Assembly (NCBI GenBank): GCA_002841375.1
Contig: PGZO01000004.1
Location: 124,001 to 188,000, forward strand
Length of the DNA: 64,000 bases
Direction: 5' to 3'
From: Firmicutes bacterium HGW-Firmicutes-7
GTDB lineage: Bacteria > Bacillota > Clostridia > Lachnospirales > Vallitaleaceae
The notes under the pieces were generated by a model. The model saw nothing but the letters and a program-made list of their open reading frames with translations. It did no database searches and was not told the origin of the DNA. The stretch's first letter is position 1; every line of letters begins with the position of its first letter. This document shows, in pieces, positions 17,757 through 26,084 of the stretch. The position numbers and the translations under genes are program-made.

Positions 17757-18962
17757 TTGTCAGAACTTCAGATTAACGATGAAAAATGTGTTTTATGTAG
17801 GGCGTGCATTAGCGCTTGTCCATTTGGTGCACTTGAAGTAGTTGATAAAAAGTTAGTTGTGGAGGATAACTGTAGCTTATGTGGCGTATGTCTAAACACT
17901 TGCCAGTTTAATGCACTTTGTATTGAAAAGCAAGAGAATGGGTTACTAGATAAAAATAAATGGTCAGATATTTTAGTATTTGTTGAACACAATGAAGGTA
18001 AAATTCAGCCCGTTACATATGAATTAATAGGAAAAGCGCTTAAGTTAATAGAAGGAACTTCATATAAGGTTTACTGCTTGATTGTGGGATATAAAATAAC
18101 AGAACTTGCGAAAGAATTATCCTATTATAATGTTGAGAAAAATTTTATTTATGACCATAAAGCATTTAAGAATTATAGAGAGGATATATTTTGTAACGTT
18201 TTTCAAGACTGCATAAATGTATTAATGCCTGCTATTGTTTTAATAGGTGGGACAGATGTTGGTAAATCAATCGCACCTGCTGTTGCAACAAGTTTTCACT
18301 CGGGGCTCACTGCAGATTGTACAGAACTAATCTTAAATGAAAAATTAGAGCTCGTACAAATAAGACCTGCTTTTGGGGGAAATGTAATGGCTCAAATTGT
18401 AACGCCAAATCATAGGCCTCAATTTGCAACAGTAAGACCCAGTATTATGGAAGAAGCTAATAGAATTAAATCACCAAGAAATAATATTGTGAATTGCAAG
18501 TTAGATGAAAAAAAGCTGGTTTCACAAATAGAGGTACTTAAAGAAAAGCAGATGGAAACGAAAGAAGGTATTCAAGACGCAAAGATTTTGATTGTTGCAG
18601 GACAAGGATTCAAGCGTAAAGAAGATTTGTGGATGGTCGAGGAGCTTGCAATGCTTCTTAATGGTCAAGTAGCTTCGTCAAGAGCCTTAGTTGAGAAAGG
18701 GTGGATGCCTTATGAGAGACAGATTGGGCTATCAGGAAAAACTGTAAAGCCTGAAGCCATAATAACTTGTGGTGTGTCAGGATCAGTACAATTTATGACG
18801 GGAATGAAAACGAGTAAGACGATTATTGCAATAAATATTGATAGTGATTCTCCGATTTTCTCTATTGCCCACCAATCGATTGCGGGAGATATTTATGAAA
18901 TTCTTCCAAAGTTAATTCATCAATTAAAAGAAATAGATAAGCTTGCTAATAACAAGAATTAG
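17757..18962 (+). CDS. Electron transfer flavoprotein alpha subunit with 2[4Fe-4S] ferredoxin domain (LctC-like)
   Basis: I place the start at the TTG at 17757, eight bases after GAGGTG, giving 401 residues; an in-frame GTG at 17706 inside the upstream gene is less likely. Cys11, 14, 17 and 21 and Cys39, 42, 45 and 49 form two ferredoxin-type CxxCxxCxxxC motifs. The rest is a full ETF alpha: VLIGGTDVGKSIAPAVA, LVQIRPAFGGNVMAQI, ASSRALVEKGWMPYERQIG and IIAINIDSDSPIF. Ferredoxin-fused EtfA is the form seen in LctC of the bifurcating lactate dehydrogenase and CarE of caffeyl-CoA reductase. The gene closes the second oxidase/ETF module. Confidence 0.9.
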   Translation: MSELQINDEKCVLCRACISACPFGALEVVDKKLVVEDNCSLCGVCLNTCQFNALCIEKQENGLLDKNKWSDILVFVEHNEGKIQPVTYELIGKALKLIEGTSYKVYCLIVGYKITELAKELSYYNVEKNFIYDHKAFKNYREDIFCNVFQDCINVLMPAIVLIGGTDVGKSIAPAVATSFHSGLTADCTELILNEKLELVQIRPAFGGNVMAQIVTPNHRPQFATVRPSIMEEANRIKSPRNNIVNCKLDEKKLVSQIEVLKEKQMETKEGIQDAKILIVAGQGFKRKEDLWMVEELAMLLNGQVASSRALVEKGWMPYERQIGLSGKTVKPEAIITCGVSGSVQFMTGMKTSKTIIAINIDSDSPIFSIAHQSIAGDIYEILPKLIHQLKEIDKLANNKN

Positions 18963-19110
18963 TTTTTTAAGCCCATTCACGTACAAATAGTTTAGCGTTA
19001 AAACAAAATGATTTTGCCTCTCGTTATGTTTTATACAAAGATTATAGAAAGCATCTTAAAGATTGTAAAAATTGTAAGGATGTATGTAGTGGGCTTTTAA
19101 ATAAATTAAC

Positions 19111-19140
19111 ATATAGTCTTCTTACAAAATAAGACTATAT
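19111..19140. promoter_or_regulatory. Perfect inverted repeat upstream of the second BCCT gene
   Basis: Arms ATATAGTCTT and AAGACTATAT (10 bases each) flank a 10-base spacer. It lies 36 bases before the transporter start. There is no T tract after it, so it is more likely an operator or an mRNA-processing or stabilising stem than a terminator. The rest of the 213-base gap shows no convincing promoter. Confidence 0.5.
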
Positions 19141-19175
19141 TGGCTACTAACTAACTATATTTGGGAGGTTATAAA

Positions 19176-20747
19176 ATGAGTACAAAAACAAAAAGCAATA
19201 TTAGGCCATTTGTATTTTTTCCTGCATTTATTTTATTGCTCGTAACAATCATTTTGAACTTTGTAAATCCTGAGGCCTTTTTGACAGTTACTACAGCTGC
19301 AAAAGACTTTATGACAGTTCAATGTGGATGGATGTTTAGTTTAGCGGGGGTTGCATGCTTAATTGTAGTCATCTTAGCTTATTTTTCTCCATTAGGTGAG
19401 ATAAGGGTAGGTGGCGCTAATGCAAAACCATTACTAAAAAAAGGATCATGGTTTGCAATTACCTTAACGACAACTATTGCAGCTGGAATTATGTTTTGGG
19501 GAACGGCTGAACCACTTTGGCATCTTGCTTATCCCCCGATAGGTATTGAACCAATGTCTCCAGCAGCAGCTAAGTTCGCGATGGAAACCTTATTCCTTCA
19601 CTGGACATTTGTTCCTTATGCATTCTATACGGTTCCGACAATTGTATTTGCTTTTGCATACTATAATATGAAAAAGCCTTTCAGTGTAGGTTCACAGATT
19701 TCTCCTGTTCTTGGAAATCGTAATCAAAAGAAAATTGATATTTGGGTAGATGCAATTATCCTATTTGCTATAGGTACTGGAATAGCATCATCCTTTGCAA
19801 CTGCAGTGATGAATATGGGTGGTGGGATCAATGCATTAACAGGCATCAATAGCGATAAGACTTTATATATTATTATTACAATTGCGGCAACAGCATTGTT
19901 TACCTTTGCTTCCGGCTCTGGTTTATTTAAAGGAATCAAATTCCTAGCGAAGTTTAATGTATATTTATATTATATCATTATAGCAGCGTTAGTAATTTTA
20001 GGCCCTACAGTCTATATGTTTAGCTTGGGTACAGAATCCTTTGGTGGTTTCTTATCAGGTATATTTAGTAAGGCCTTGTTTACGGGTGCGGCTGCGTCAG
20101 ATTCATGGGCGTCTGGTTGGACAACCTTTTATTGGACAAACTGGATGGCATGGGCACCAGTTACGGCAGTATTTTTAGCGAGAATTTCATATGGATATAA
20201 AATTAAAGAAATTATTACGATGAACTTTTTAATTCCATCAGCTTTTGGTGCTGTTTGGATGACAATTGTAGGTGGAACTGCAATTAATTTCCAAATGACT
20301 GGAAGAGTTGACCTGATAGCAATAATGAATGAACAAGGCTCTGGAGCAGCGGGATATGCTATCCTTAATGAGTTGCCACTAGCTGGGGTATTAATGGTGA
20401 TTTATCTTATTGCAGTAATTGTATCGTTTGCGACTGCGACAGATTCAACAACCAATGCGATGGCAAGTATTTGTACAACTGGAATTACAGAAGCAGATCA
20501 AGAAGCACCTTTATATCTCAAGGTTTTATGGGGAGCTATTATTGGCTTAATCGCTGTTGTATTCTTAGCAACCTTTGGAGTAGATGGGATCAAGATGTTG
20601 TCCTACCTCGGCGGCTTCCCTGCACTTATTTTAGGTGTTTTAAGTCTGATTTCACTAGTATTCATTATGAATAAGCCAAAGAAATATGATATTGTTGACA
20701 ATGGGGAGATTGTTTCCCAAGAGGAAAGTGAAAGTACTGTTCTTTAA
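19176..20747 (+). CDS. BCCT-family transporter (second copy), altered substrate site
   Basis: This 523-residue carrier starts at the ATG behind GGGAGGTTATAAA. It is closely similar to the transporter at 10027-11580 throughout, with the same variant motifs: TTIAAGIMFWGTAEP, HWTFVPYAFY and FYWTNWMAWAPVTAVFLARI. The two copies presumably carry the same or closely related compounds, perhaps as an exchanger pair or with different affinities; this is inference. In the E. coli ygc cluster the equivalent positions hold MFS carriers (YgcS, YqcE). Downstream come ygcW and ygcE on the same strand. Confidence 0.92.
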   Translation: MSTKTKSNIRPFVFFPAFILLLVTIILNFVNPEAFLTVTTAAKDFMTVQCGWMFSLAGVACLIVVILAYFSPLGEIRVGGANAKPLLKKGSWFAITLTTTIAAGIMFWGTAEPLWHLAYPPIGIEPMSPAAAKFAMETLFLHWTFVPYAFYTVPTIVFAFAYYNMKKPFSVGSQISPVLGNRNQKKIDIWVDAIILFAIGTGIASSFATAVMNMGGGINALTGINSDKTLYIIITIAATALFTFASGSGLFKGIKFLAKFNVYLYYIIIAALVILGPTVYMFSLGTESFGGFLSGIFSKALFTGAAASDSWASGWTTFYWTNWMAWAPVTAVFLARISYGYKIKEIITMNFLIPSAFGAVWMTIVGGTAINFQMTGRVDLIAIMNEQGSGAAGYAILNELPLAGVLMVIYLIAVIVSFATATDSTTNAMASICTTGITEADQEAPLYLKVLWGAIIGLIAVVFLATFGVDGIKMLSYLGGFPALILGVLSLISLVFIMNKPKKYDIVDNGEIVSQEESESTVL

Positions 20748-20785
20748 AAATATAAAAAATATAAAAATAAAAGGAGATATTAACA

Positions 20786-21562
20786 ATGAATATAGTAGAT
20801 TTTTCAATGGATTTCTTTTCTTTAAAAGGGTTAAATGCTATTGTAACTGGAGGTAATACCGGATTAGGACAAGCATTTGCATTAGCTTTAGCAAAAGGAG
20901 GTGCAAATCTGTTTATTCCAAGTATTATGGAAGATGATGGCACAACAAAAACACTAATAGAAAATGAAGGCGTTAAAATGGCGTTTATGAAAATTGATAT
21001 AACTGAAGAAGGTGCAGCAAAAAAGGTTATTGATGGTTGCGTTGATGCTTTTGGTTCTGTTGATATTTTAGTAAATAGTGCAGGTATTTGTAAGATTGCA
21101 TCGGTGCAAGAATTTGGAAGAGCAGAATGGGATCCAATGATCAGCATCAATCTTACTGCAGCCTTTGAATTAAGCTACCAGGCAGCACAAAAAATGATTC
21201 CACAAAGAAGTGGAAAAATAATTAACATATGTTCTATGTTTTCATTTTTAGGAGGTCAATGGTCACCAGCCTATGCTGCAACCAAGCATGGTTTAGCAGG
21301 GTTTACAAAAGCATATTGTGATGAGCTGGCTCAATATAATATCCAAGTAAATGGTATTGCACCAGGGTATTATGCAACTGAAATTACAACAAAAACAAGA
21401 AGTAATCCTGAAACAAATAAAAAGGTACTTGACCATATTCCTGCAAACCGCTGGGGAGAAACGCAAGATTTAATGGGTACAACCGTTTTCTTAGCAAGTA
21501 GAGCTTCTGATTATGTAAATGGTCATATATTAGCTGTAGATGGCGGCTATTTAGTAAGGTAA
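20786..21562 (+). CDS. ygcW: Short-chain dehydrogenase/reductase, YgcW ortholog
   Basis: This 258-residue classical SDR has VTGGNTGLGQAFA as the NAD(P)-binding glycine motif, LVNSAGIC in place of NNAG, the catalytic Ser in ICSMFSFLGG, and YAATKHGLAGFTKAYCDEL with the YxxxK pair. VNGIAPGYYATEITT and the ASDYVNGHILAVDGGYLVR end are as in KduD and its relative YgcW. It agrees with remembered E. coli YgcW nearly throughout, including the N-terminal FSMDFFSLKG. KduD oxidises or reduces a sugar-acid ketone, so the substrate may be a small polyol acid; that is inference. RBS AAAAGGAGATA. Confidence 0.92.
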   Translation: MNIVDFSMDFFSLKGLNAIVTGGNTGLGQAFALALAKGGANLFIPSIMEDDGTTKTLIENEGVKMAFMKIDITEEGAAKKVIDGCVDAFGSVDILVNSAGICKIASVQEFGRAEWDPMISINLTAAFELSYQAAQKMIPQRSGKIINICSMFSFLGGQWSPAYAATKHGLAGFTKAYCDELAQYNIQVNGIAPGYYATEITTKTRSNPETNKKVLDHIPANRWGETQDLMGTTVFLASRASDYVNGHILAVDGGYLVR

Positions 21563-21577
21563 TTTACGTTTTACTTT

Positions 21578-21613
21578 CTATATGCGTTTATTCAATGGAA
21601 TAAATGCATATAG
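21578..21613. other. Strong hairpin between ygcW and ygcE
   Basis: Two 16-base arms (CTATATGCGTTTATTC and GAATAAATGCATATAG) pair fully as RNA, with one G-U, around a four-base loop. No T tract follows, so this may be a processing or stability element that separates the dehydrogenase from the kinase message. Confidence 0.55.
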
Positions 21614-21695
21614 ATTAACTTACTGATAAATAGAGTCATCACTTAAAATTTACGCTGAAAGGCATAACTATAAAAGAAAGGTATTGGTGGTTGTA

Positions 21696-23129
21696 ATGAG
21701 TAAAAAATATATTATAGGTGTTGATGGTGGGTCTCAGAGTTCAAAGGTTGTAATATTTGATCTTGAAGGGAATATTGTTTGTGAAGGTAAGGAAGATTTG
21801 CAACCTATGAGCTTACCTGAGCCAGGAATTGTAGAACATCCTAATGATGATCTTTGGGATTCTATCGTAATAGCCAGTAAAAAAGCCATGGAACGCTTTT
21901 CAGGAAATGTGGAAGATATTATTGGATTAGGCTTATGTACCATACGTTTTTGTAGAGCCTTATTAAAGGAAGATGGTACTTTAGCATCACCTGTTATGAG
22001 CTGGATGGATACAAGAGTATCTAAACCTTATGAGCACTTGAATCCTTCGGTAAAGTATGTTACGACTACTTCGGGTTATATTGCCCATAGATTTACAGGT
22101 AATTTTAACGATACTGCAGCAAATTATCAAGGTCAATGGCCTATAGATACCGATTCATGGCAATGGAGTGAAGATCCAGCAGTACAAAAGGATTTTAATA
22201 TTCCTCTAGAGATGTTATTTAACTTGCAAATGCCAGGAACGGTTTTAGGTGAGGTTACAGAAGCAGCATGTAAAGCAACCGGTATACCTATGGGTATTCC
22301 TGTAGTTGCAACAGCGAATGATAAGGCAGTTGAAGCTTTAGGTGCTGGATCATTATCTCAAAACACTGCGCTTGTTTCTTTAGGAACTTATATTGCAGCG
22401 ATGGTACACGGACATGAAAATCCAAAAAATACAACAAATTTTTGGACAAACTTTGCTTCTATTCCTGATAATTATTTGTATGAGAGCTATGGAATTCGAA
22501 GAGGTATGTGGACAGTTAGCTGGATTAAAAATCTTTTGGGAGATGAGATTGCTCTAAAAGCTGAAGCTTTAGGTATTCCAGCTGAGGAATATTTGAACAG
22601 AGAGGCAGAAAAGGTTCCAGCAGGTAGTAATGGGTTAATGACTGTTTTAGATTGGCTTGCTCCAGCACATTTACCCTTTAAAAAAGGCTTAATGATTGGC
22701 TTTGATGGCCGTCATACTGGAGCGCATATATATAGGTCTATATTAGAGGCAATTGCTTTAACGATGAAAAATCATGCAGATGCAATGTGCGCTGAATTAG
22801 ATATAGAGCTAGAAAATATTATTATTTCAGGAGGAGGCTCTAATAGTGCATTGTTTATGCAAATATTCGCTGATGTGTTTGGCGTTTCAGCTTCAAGAAA
22901 TGAGGTCAATGGTTCTGCGAGTTTAGGTTCAGCAATCTGTGCCGCAGTTGCAGTAGGAGCGTACGATAATTATGAAATTGCTATAGAAAAAATGGTACGA
23001 ATTAGAGACACCTTCAGCCCAATCAAAGAGAACACAGACTTATATAAAAGAATGAATAATGAAGTTTTTAAAGATATTACTGTCTATACAGATGAAGTCT
23101 TAAAAAAGTCATATCCAATTTTCGGTTAA
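21696..23129 (+). CDS. ygcE: FGGY-family carbohydrate kinase, YgcE ortholog
   Basis: This is a 477-residue kinase of the xylulokinase/glycerol kinase superfamily. The ATG at 21696 follows GGTGG; an upstream TTG is less likely. YIIGVDGGSQSSKVVIFDLEGN is the phosphate-binding opening, VSLGTYIAAMVHG and IIISGGGSNSALFMQIFADVF complete the ATP site. It matches remembered E. coli YgcE, including LQPM, SWMDTRVSKPYEH, YQGQWPID and YGIRRGMWTVSW. YgcE has no assigned substrate to my knowledge. As the last metabolic gene of the operon it probably phosphorylates the imported compound or its oxidised or reduced form, and the product may be the ligand of the GlpP-type regulator. Confidence 0.9.
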   Translation: MSKKYIIGVDGGSQSSKVVIFDLEGNIVCEGKEDLQPMSLPEPGIVEHPNDDLWDSIVIASKKAMERFSGNVEDIIGLGLCTIRFCRALLKEDGTLASPVMSWMDTRVSKPYEHLNPSVKYVTTTSGYIAHRFTGNFNDTAANYQGQWPIDTDSWQWSEDPAVQKDFNIPLEMLFNLQMPGTVLGEVTEAACKATGIPMGIPVVATANDKAVEALGAGSLSQNTALVSLGTYIAAMVHGHENPKNTTNFWTNFASIPDNYLYESYGIRRGMWTVSWIKNLLGDEIALKAEALGIPAEEYLNREAEKVPAGSNGLMTVLDWLAPAHLPFKKGLMIGFDGRHTGAHIYRSILEAIALTMKNHADAMCAELDIELENIIISGGGSNSALFMQIFADVFGVSASRNEVNGSASLGSAICAAVAVGAYDNYEIAIEKMVRIRDTFSPIKENTDLYKRMNNEVFKDITVYTDEVLKKSYPIFG

Positions 23130-23189
23130 TTAAAAATAAAGAATTCTGCAACTTCTTTATTCAATTTGCACGAATTGGGGAGGATTAAA

Positions 23190-25292
23190 ATGAAAACATC
23201 TATTCGATTTAGATTAATCAGTTATTTTATCTTGGTTATATTAATGACATCAATACCTATAGGTGTTATTGCGTATACGAGCACCTATAACTCTATTAAA
23301 ACAAGTATGTATGACTCTGCAAATAAAGAAATGATTCAGGTTGACAATGGAATTTCTTACATATTTAAGAATATTACTGAAAACAATAAATATCTTGCAT
23401 CAAATAGCCAAATTAAAGAAATTGATGAAAGCATCGTAGCACTTTTTAACCTTGATCATATAAAGATACCAAAATTGTTTTCAAAAGAATTACCTGGATT
23501 GCACGGGAAGATTTATGATGAATTGGAGAGATATGCTGATTCACACCCTGATTCGGCTTATGTTTATTTAGGCACAAAATGGGGTGGCTATATTCAGTGG
23601 CCAGATGGACTAGAGGTCAACGATTATGACCCAAGAACAAGACAGTGGTACGAGCAAGCTGCGAATCATTCAGATGAAGTGATAATTTCTGATCCATATA
23701 TGGCAAGTGATGCTTCCCAGTCTATTATCGTAAGCACTACAAGTAGCATTAAAAACGCAAAAGGAGAAGTTGTGGGCGTATTAGGGCTTGATGTTAGCTT
23801 AACGACACTATCACAGATAATTAAAGAAATTAAAATTGGTAATACCGGATATGTATTCTTATATACAAAAGATGGAACGATTATAGCACATCATAATCCA
23901 GATGTTGTATTTAAGAATATCAACGATCTATCAAATAATGGTGTAAACGATGAAGAAAACAATCAATTAATTCAATATGTTATAAAGGATTATGCGAAAC
24001 TCCTTAGTGATGAAAACGCATCTTTTGAAACAATCGTGGATGGCGTTCCCTGTTTAGTATCCGTAATCACTTCCCCCTCAACTGGATGGAAGATGGCTTC
24101 AATTGTAACCAAAAATGAATTATTAGAAAAATCTAATCAAGTAGGATTGGTGATTATATTGATTACTATAGCTATTCTGATTTTAGCTTTAGTAATCGTT
24201 TGGTTTGTAACAAAGGTGATCACAACACCATTATTAAAAATAAAACAATTTGCTCAGAGATTGGAAAACTATGATTTTAGTAATCCTATATCAATCTCTA
24301 GAAAAGATGAATTTGGGCAAACAGGTGATGCCTTAAACATAGCCCAGAATAATGTGAGACAATTAATAACTTCAATCATAAGTGATTCATCTGAAATAAG
24401 TGCTTCAAGTCAAGAGCTAGCTGCTTCTACTGAAGAGGTAACCTCACAATTTGAGACCATCAATTCATCAACAAAAGAAATAAGTTCTGGCGTTACACAA
24501 ACAAGTGAAATGGCAAAGGATATTTCAAATTCTGCTCAAAAAGTGAATCTAAGTTGTAATGTCCTTTCAGAAAAAGCAATTGATGGTACATCTGAATCGG
24601 TAAAGATTCAAGATAGAGCTTTAGATATCCAAAGGAAAAGTAAGGCAGCGTTAGAAGAAACTAAAAAGGTGTACTTAGATCGAGAAAATAAAATTATTAA
24701 ATCAATAGAAGCAGGGAAAGTTGTTAACGAAATTAAGGTTATGGCAGATACAATTGCAAGCATTGCAGCCCAAACAAATCTATTAGCTCTTAATGCTGCA
24801 ATTGAGGCGGCAAGGGCAGGAGAACAAGGAAAGGGTTTTGCTGTTGTAGCTGATGAAGTAAAAACACTTGCGGAACAAGCCTCACAAGCGGTGGATAAGG
24901 TTAAGTATACAATAGTAAAAGTACAAGATGTATTTAAGAGTTTGTCAGATAATAGTAATGAGTTATTGAAGTTTATGAATGAAAACGTTACGTTGCAATT
25001 TGAAGCATTTAGTGAAGTGGGACAACAATATCAAATAGATGCAGAATTTGTTAATACCATGTCTGAAGAACTAGCTAGGATGGCGAATGAAATCACTAAA
25101 ACAATCAATGAAGTTAGTAATTCAGCTCAAAGTATGGCGAATATGTCACAGAATTCATCAGAGCGTACGAATGAAATCCAAGTGAGCGTTGATGAATCCA
25201 CTCAGGCAATGGAACAAGTAGCAAAAACGGCACAATTTCAGGCGGAACTGGCCCAAGCCCTAAGTGCACAAATTCAAAAATTCAAACTATAG
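23190..25292 (+). CDS. Methyl-accepting chemotaxis protein with dCache sensor domain
   Basis: This 700-residue chemoreceptor starts at the ATG behind GGGGAGGATTAAA. TM1 is near residues 10-30, an extracellular double Cache domain spans about 40-305, TM2 is near 315-340, HAMP follows, and the signalling tip is [34 protein letters not shown]. The Cache pocket has [12 protein letters not shown] and GLDVS, which resemble the amino-acid/amine recognition motif of dCache_1 domains. DPYMASDA lacks the acidic residue usually found two positions after that Tyr. It follows ygcE by 60 bases and is probably co-transcribed, so it may detect the compound that the operon consumes. Confidence 0.9.
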   Translation: MKTSIRFRLISYFILVILMTSIPIGVIAYTSTYNSIKTSMYDSANKEMIQVDNGISYIFKNITENNKYLASNSQIKEIDESIVALFNLDHIKIPKLFSKELPGLHGKIYDELERYADSHPDSAYVYLGTKWGGYIQWPDGLEVNDYDPRTRQWYEQAANHSDEVIISDPYMASDASQSIIVSTTSSIKNAKGEVVGVLGLDVSLTTLSQIIKEIKIGNTGYVFLYTKDGTIIAHHNPDVVFKNINDLSNNGVNDEENNQLIQYVIKDYAKLLSDENASFETIVDGVPCLVSVITSPSTGWKMASIVTKNELLEKSNQVGLVIILITIAILILALVIVWFVTKVITTPLLKIKQFAQRLENYDFSNPISISRKDEFGQTGDALNIAQNNVRQLITSIISDSSEISASSQELAASTEEVTSQFETINSSTKEISSGVTQTSEMAKDISNSAQKVNLSCNVLSEKAIDGTSESVKIQDRALDIQRKSKAALEETKKVYLDRENKIIKSIEAGKVVNEIKVMADTIASIAAQTNLLALNAAIEAARAGEQGKGFAVVADEVKTLAEQASQAVDKVKYTIVKVQDVFKSLSDNSNELLKFMNENVTLQFEAFSEVGQQYQIDAEFVNTMSEELARMANEITKTINEVSNSAQSMANMSQNSSERTNEIQVSVDESTQAMEQVAKTAQFQAELAQALSAQIQKFKL

Positions 25293-25295
25293 CTT

Positions 25296-25420
25296 AGCAT
25301 TAGCCGATAGGGATGGGTGACTGCTGACCCAGGCTTGCACATCAATGGAGGCTTGAACCCCCACTGATGTTGGAGTTAGTACCCCCGCTTATCGACGCGG
25401 GGGACTTCTTCCATTAGGTT
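25296..25420. other. GC-rich multi-hairpin segment after the chemoreceptor gene
   Basis: Three palindromes follow one another: GGGTGACTGCTGACCC (25315-25330), an imperfect CATCAATGG.../CCCACTGATG stem (about 25340-25369), and CCCCCGC / GCGGGGG (25382-25403). The last could end the ygc/MCP transcript, although the following sequence is not T-rich. Composition is unlike the surrounding DNA. The layered hairpins recall the ends or guide-RNA regions of IS200/IS605-type elements, but no transposase is present, so this is only a possibility. Confidence 0.5.
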
Positions 25421-25458
25421 AAATTAAGTGAAGTGAATGCTAAAATAAAAATCAATAA

Positions 25459-26058
25459 TCATGTTTGCAGGATATGCGATATTTTCCACTGACCCTCCTG
25501 CAGATTCATTTCCACGATACAGCCTGGATGGATAGGATAATTCCATACTTCACCTGGAATAAGGTTAAGTAAATGGGTGATTATTTCTCTGATGACACCA
25601 CCATGCGTGACATAGACAAAGGTTTCATCTTTTTTTGGCAATGCTTTTTGTAGAAAGGAAAGAACTCTGCTTTGAAACTCAGCGTAGCATTCGCCATTAG
25701 GTATACGATAGGTTTCATATTGGGACATAAAGAGATTGTACTCTTGATTGTATTTGAGTAATACCACCTCTTTTGTTTGGCCTTCGAAAATGCCATAATT
25801 CATTTCTTTTATCCTGTGTTCTTCTATGTAATTTTGATCAGATATTTCGTTCTTGTTTTTTTTGATTTGTTCGGCGATATATTTGGCTCTTGATAGAGGG
25901 CTAGTATAGATTCTGTGTACAAACTCATCTTGCAAATGGGCTATAATTTTATCGATCTGCTGTAAACCTTTATCTGTAAGGGGGTGGTCGGTCCAACCAT
26001 ATATTTCTTGATTACGGTTGCCTTCGCTTTCTCCGTGTCTAATTAAAATAAGCTTCAT
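25459..26058 (-). CDS. cobC: Alpha-ribazole phosphatase-like histidine phosphatase
   Basis: CobC removes the phosphate left on the lower ligand at the end of cobalamin assembly. The 199-residue protein has the phosphoglycerate-mutase fold signatures: LILIRHGESEGNRNQEIYG with the catalytic His, TDHPLTDKGLQQ, YTSPLSRAKYIAE and FVYVTHGGVIREI with the second His. It lies 26 bases downstream of cobS on the same strand, which supports the cobalamin role over a general phosphatase. Confidence 0.85.
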   Translation of the reverse strand: MKLILIRHGESEGNRNQEIYGWTDHPLTDKGLQQIDKIIAHLQDEFVHRIYTSPLSRAKYIAEQIKKNKNEISDQNYIEEHRIKEMNYGIFEGQTKEVVLLKYNQEYNLFMSQYETYRIPNGECYAEFQSRVLSFLQKALPKKDETFVYVTHGGVIREIITHLLNLIPGEVWNYPIHPGCIVEMNLQEGQWKISHILQT

Positions 26059-26084
26059 AATTCACCTTTTTAGGCCTTTCTTTA

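Noticed and set aside
15430-18962. Straight lactate dehydrogenase LctBCD complex
   Set aside because: The gene order and ferredoxin-fused EtfA fit, but no lactate permease or racemase is present and the oxidase has changed active-site motifs. I call it only LDH-like.
19031-19120. Small 30-residue ORF (MILPLVMFY...) upstream of the second BCCT gene
   Set aside because: It has no RBS, and another frame over the same bases looks more protein-like. I do not count either as a gene.
10027-20747. Betaine/carnitine/choline catabolism
   Set aside because: No caiABC-, cut-, mtg- or grd-type genes are present, and the transporter substrate residues differ from known betaine and carnitine carriers.
21696-23129. 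Second AI-2 kinase
   Set aside because: The kinase belongs to a different FGGY branch that matches YgcE over its length; LsrK is clearly the gene at 27306-28874.
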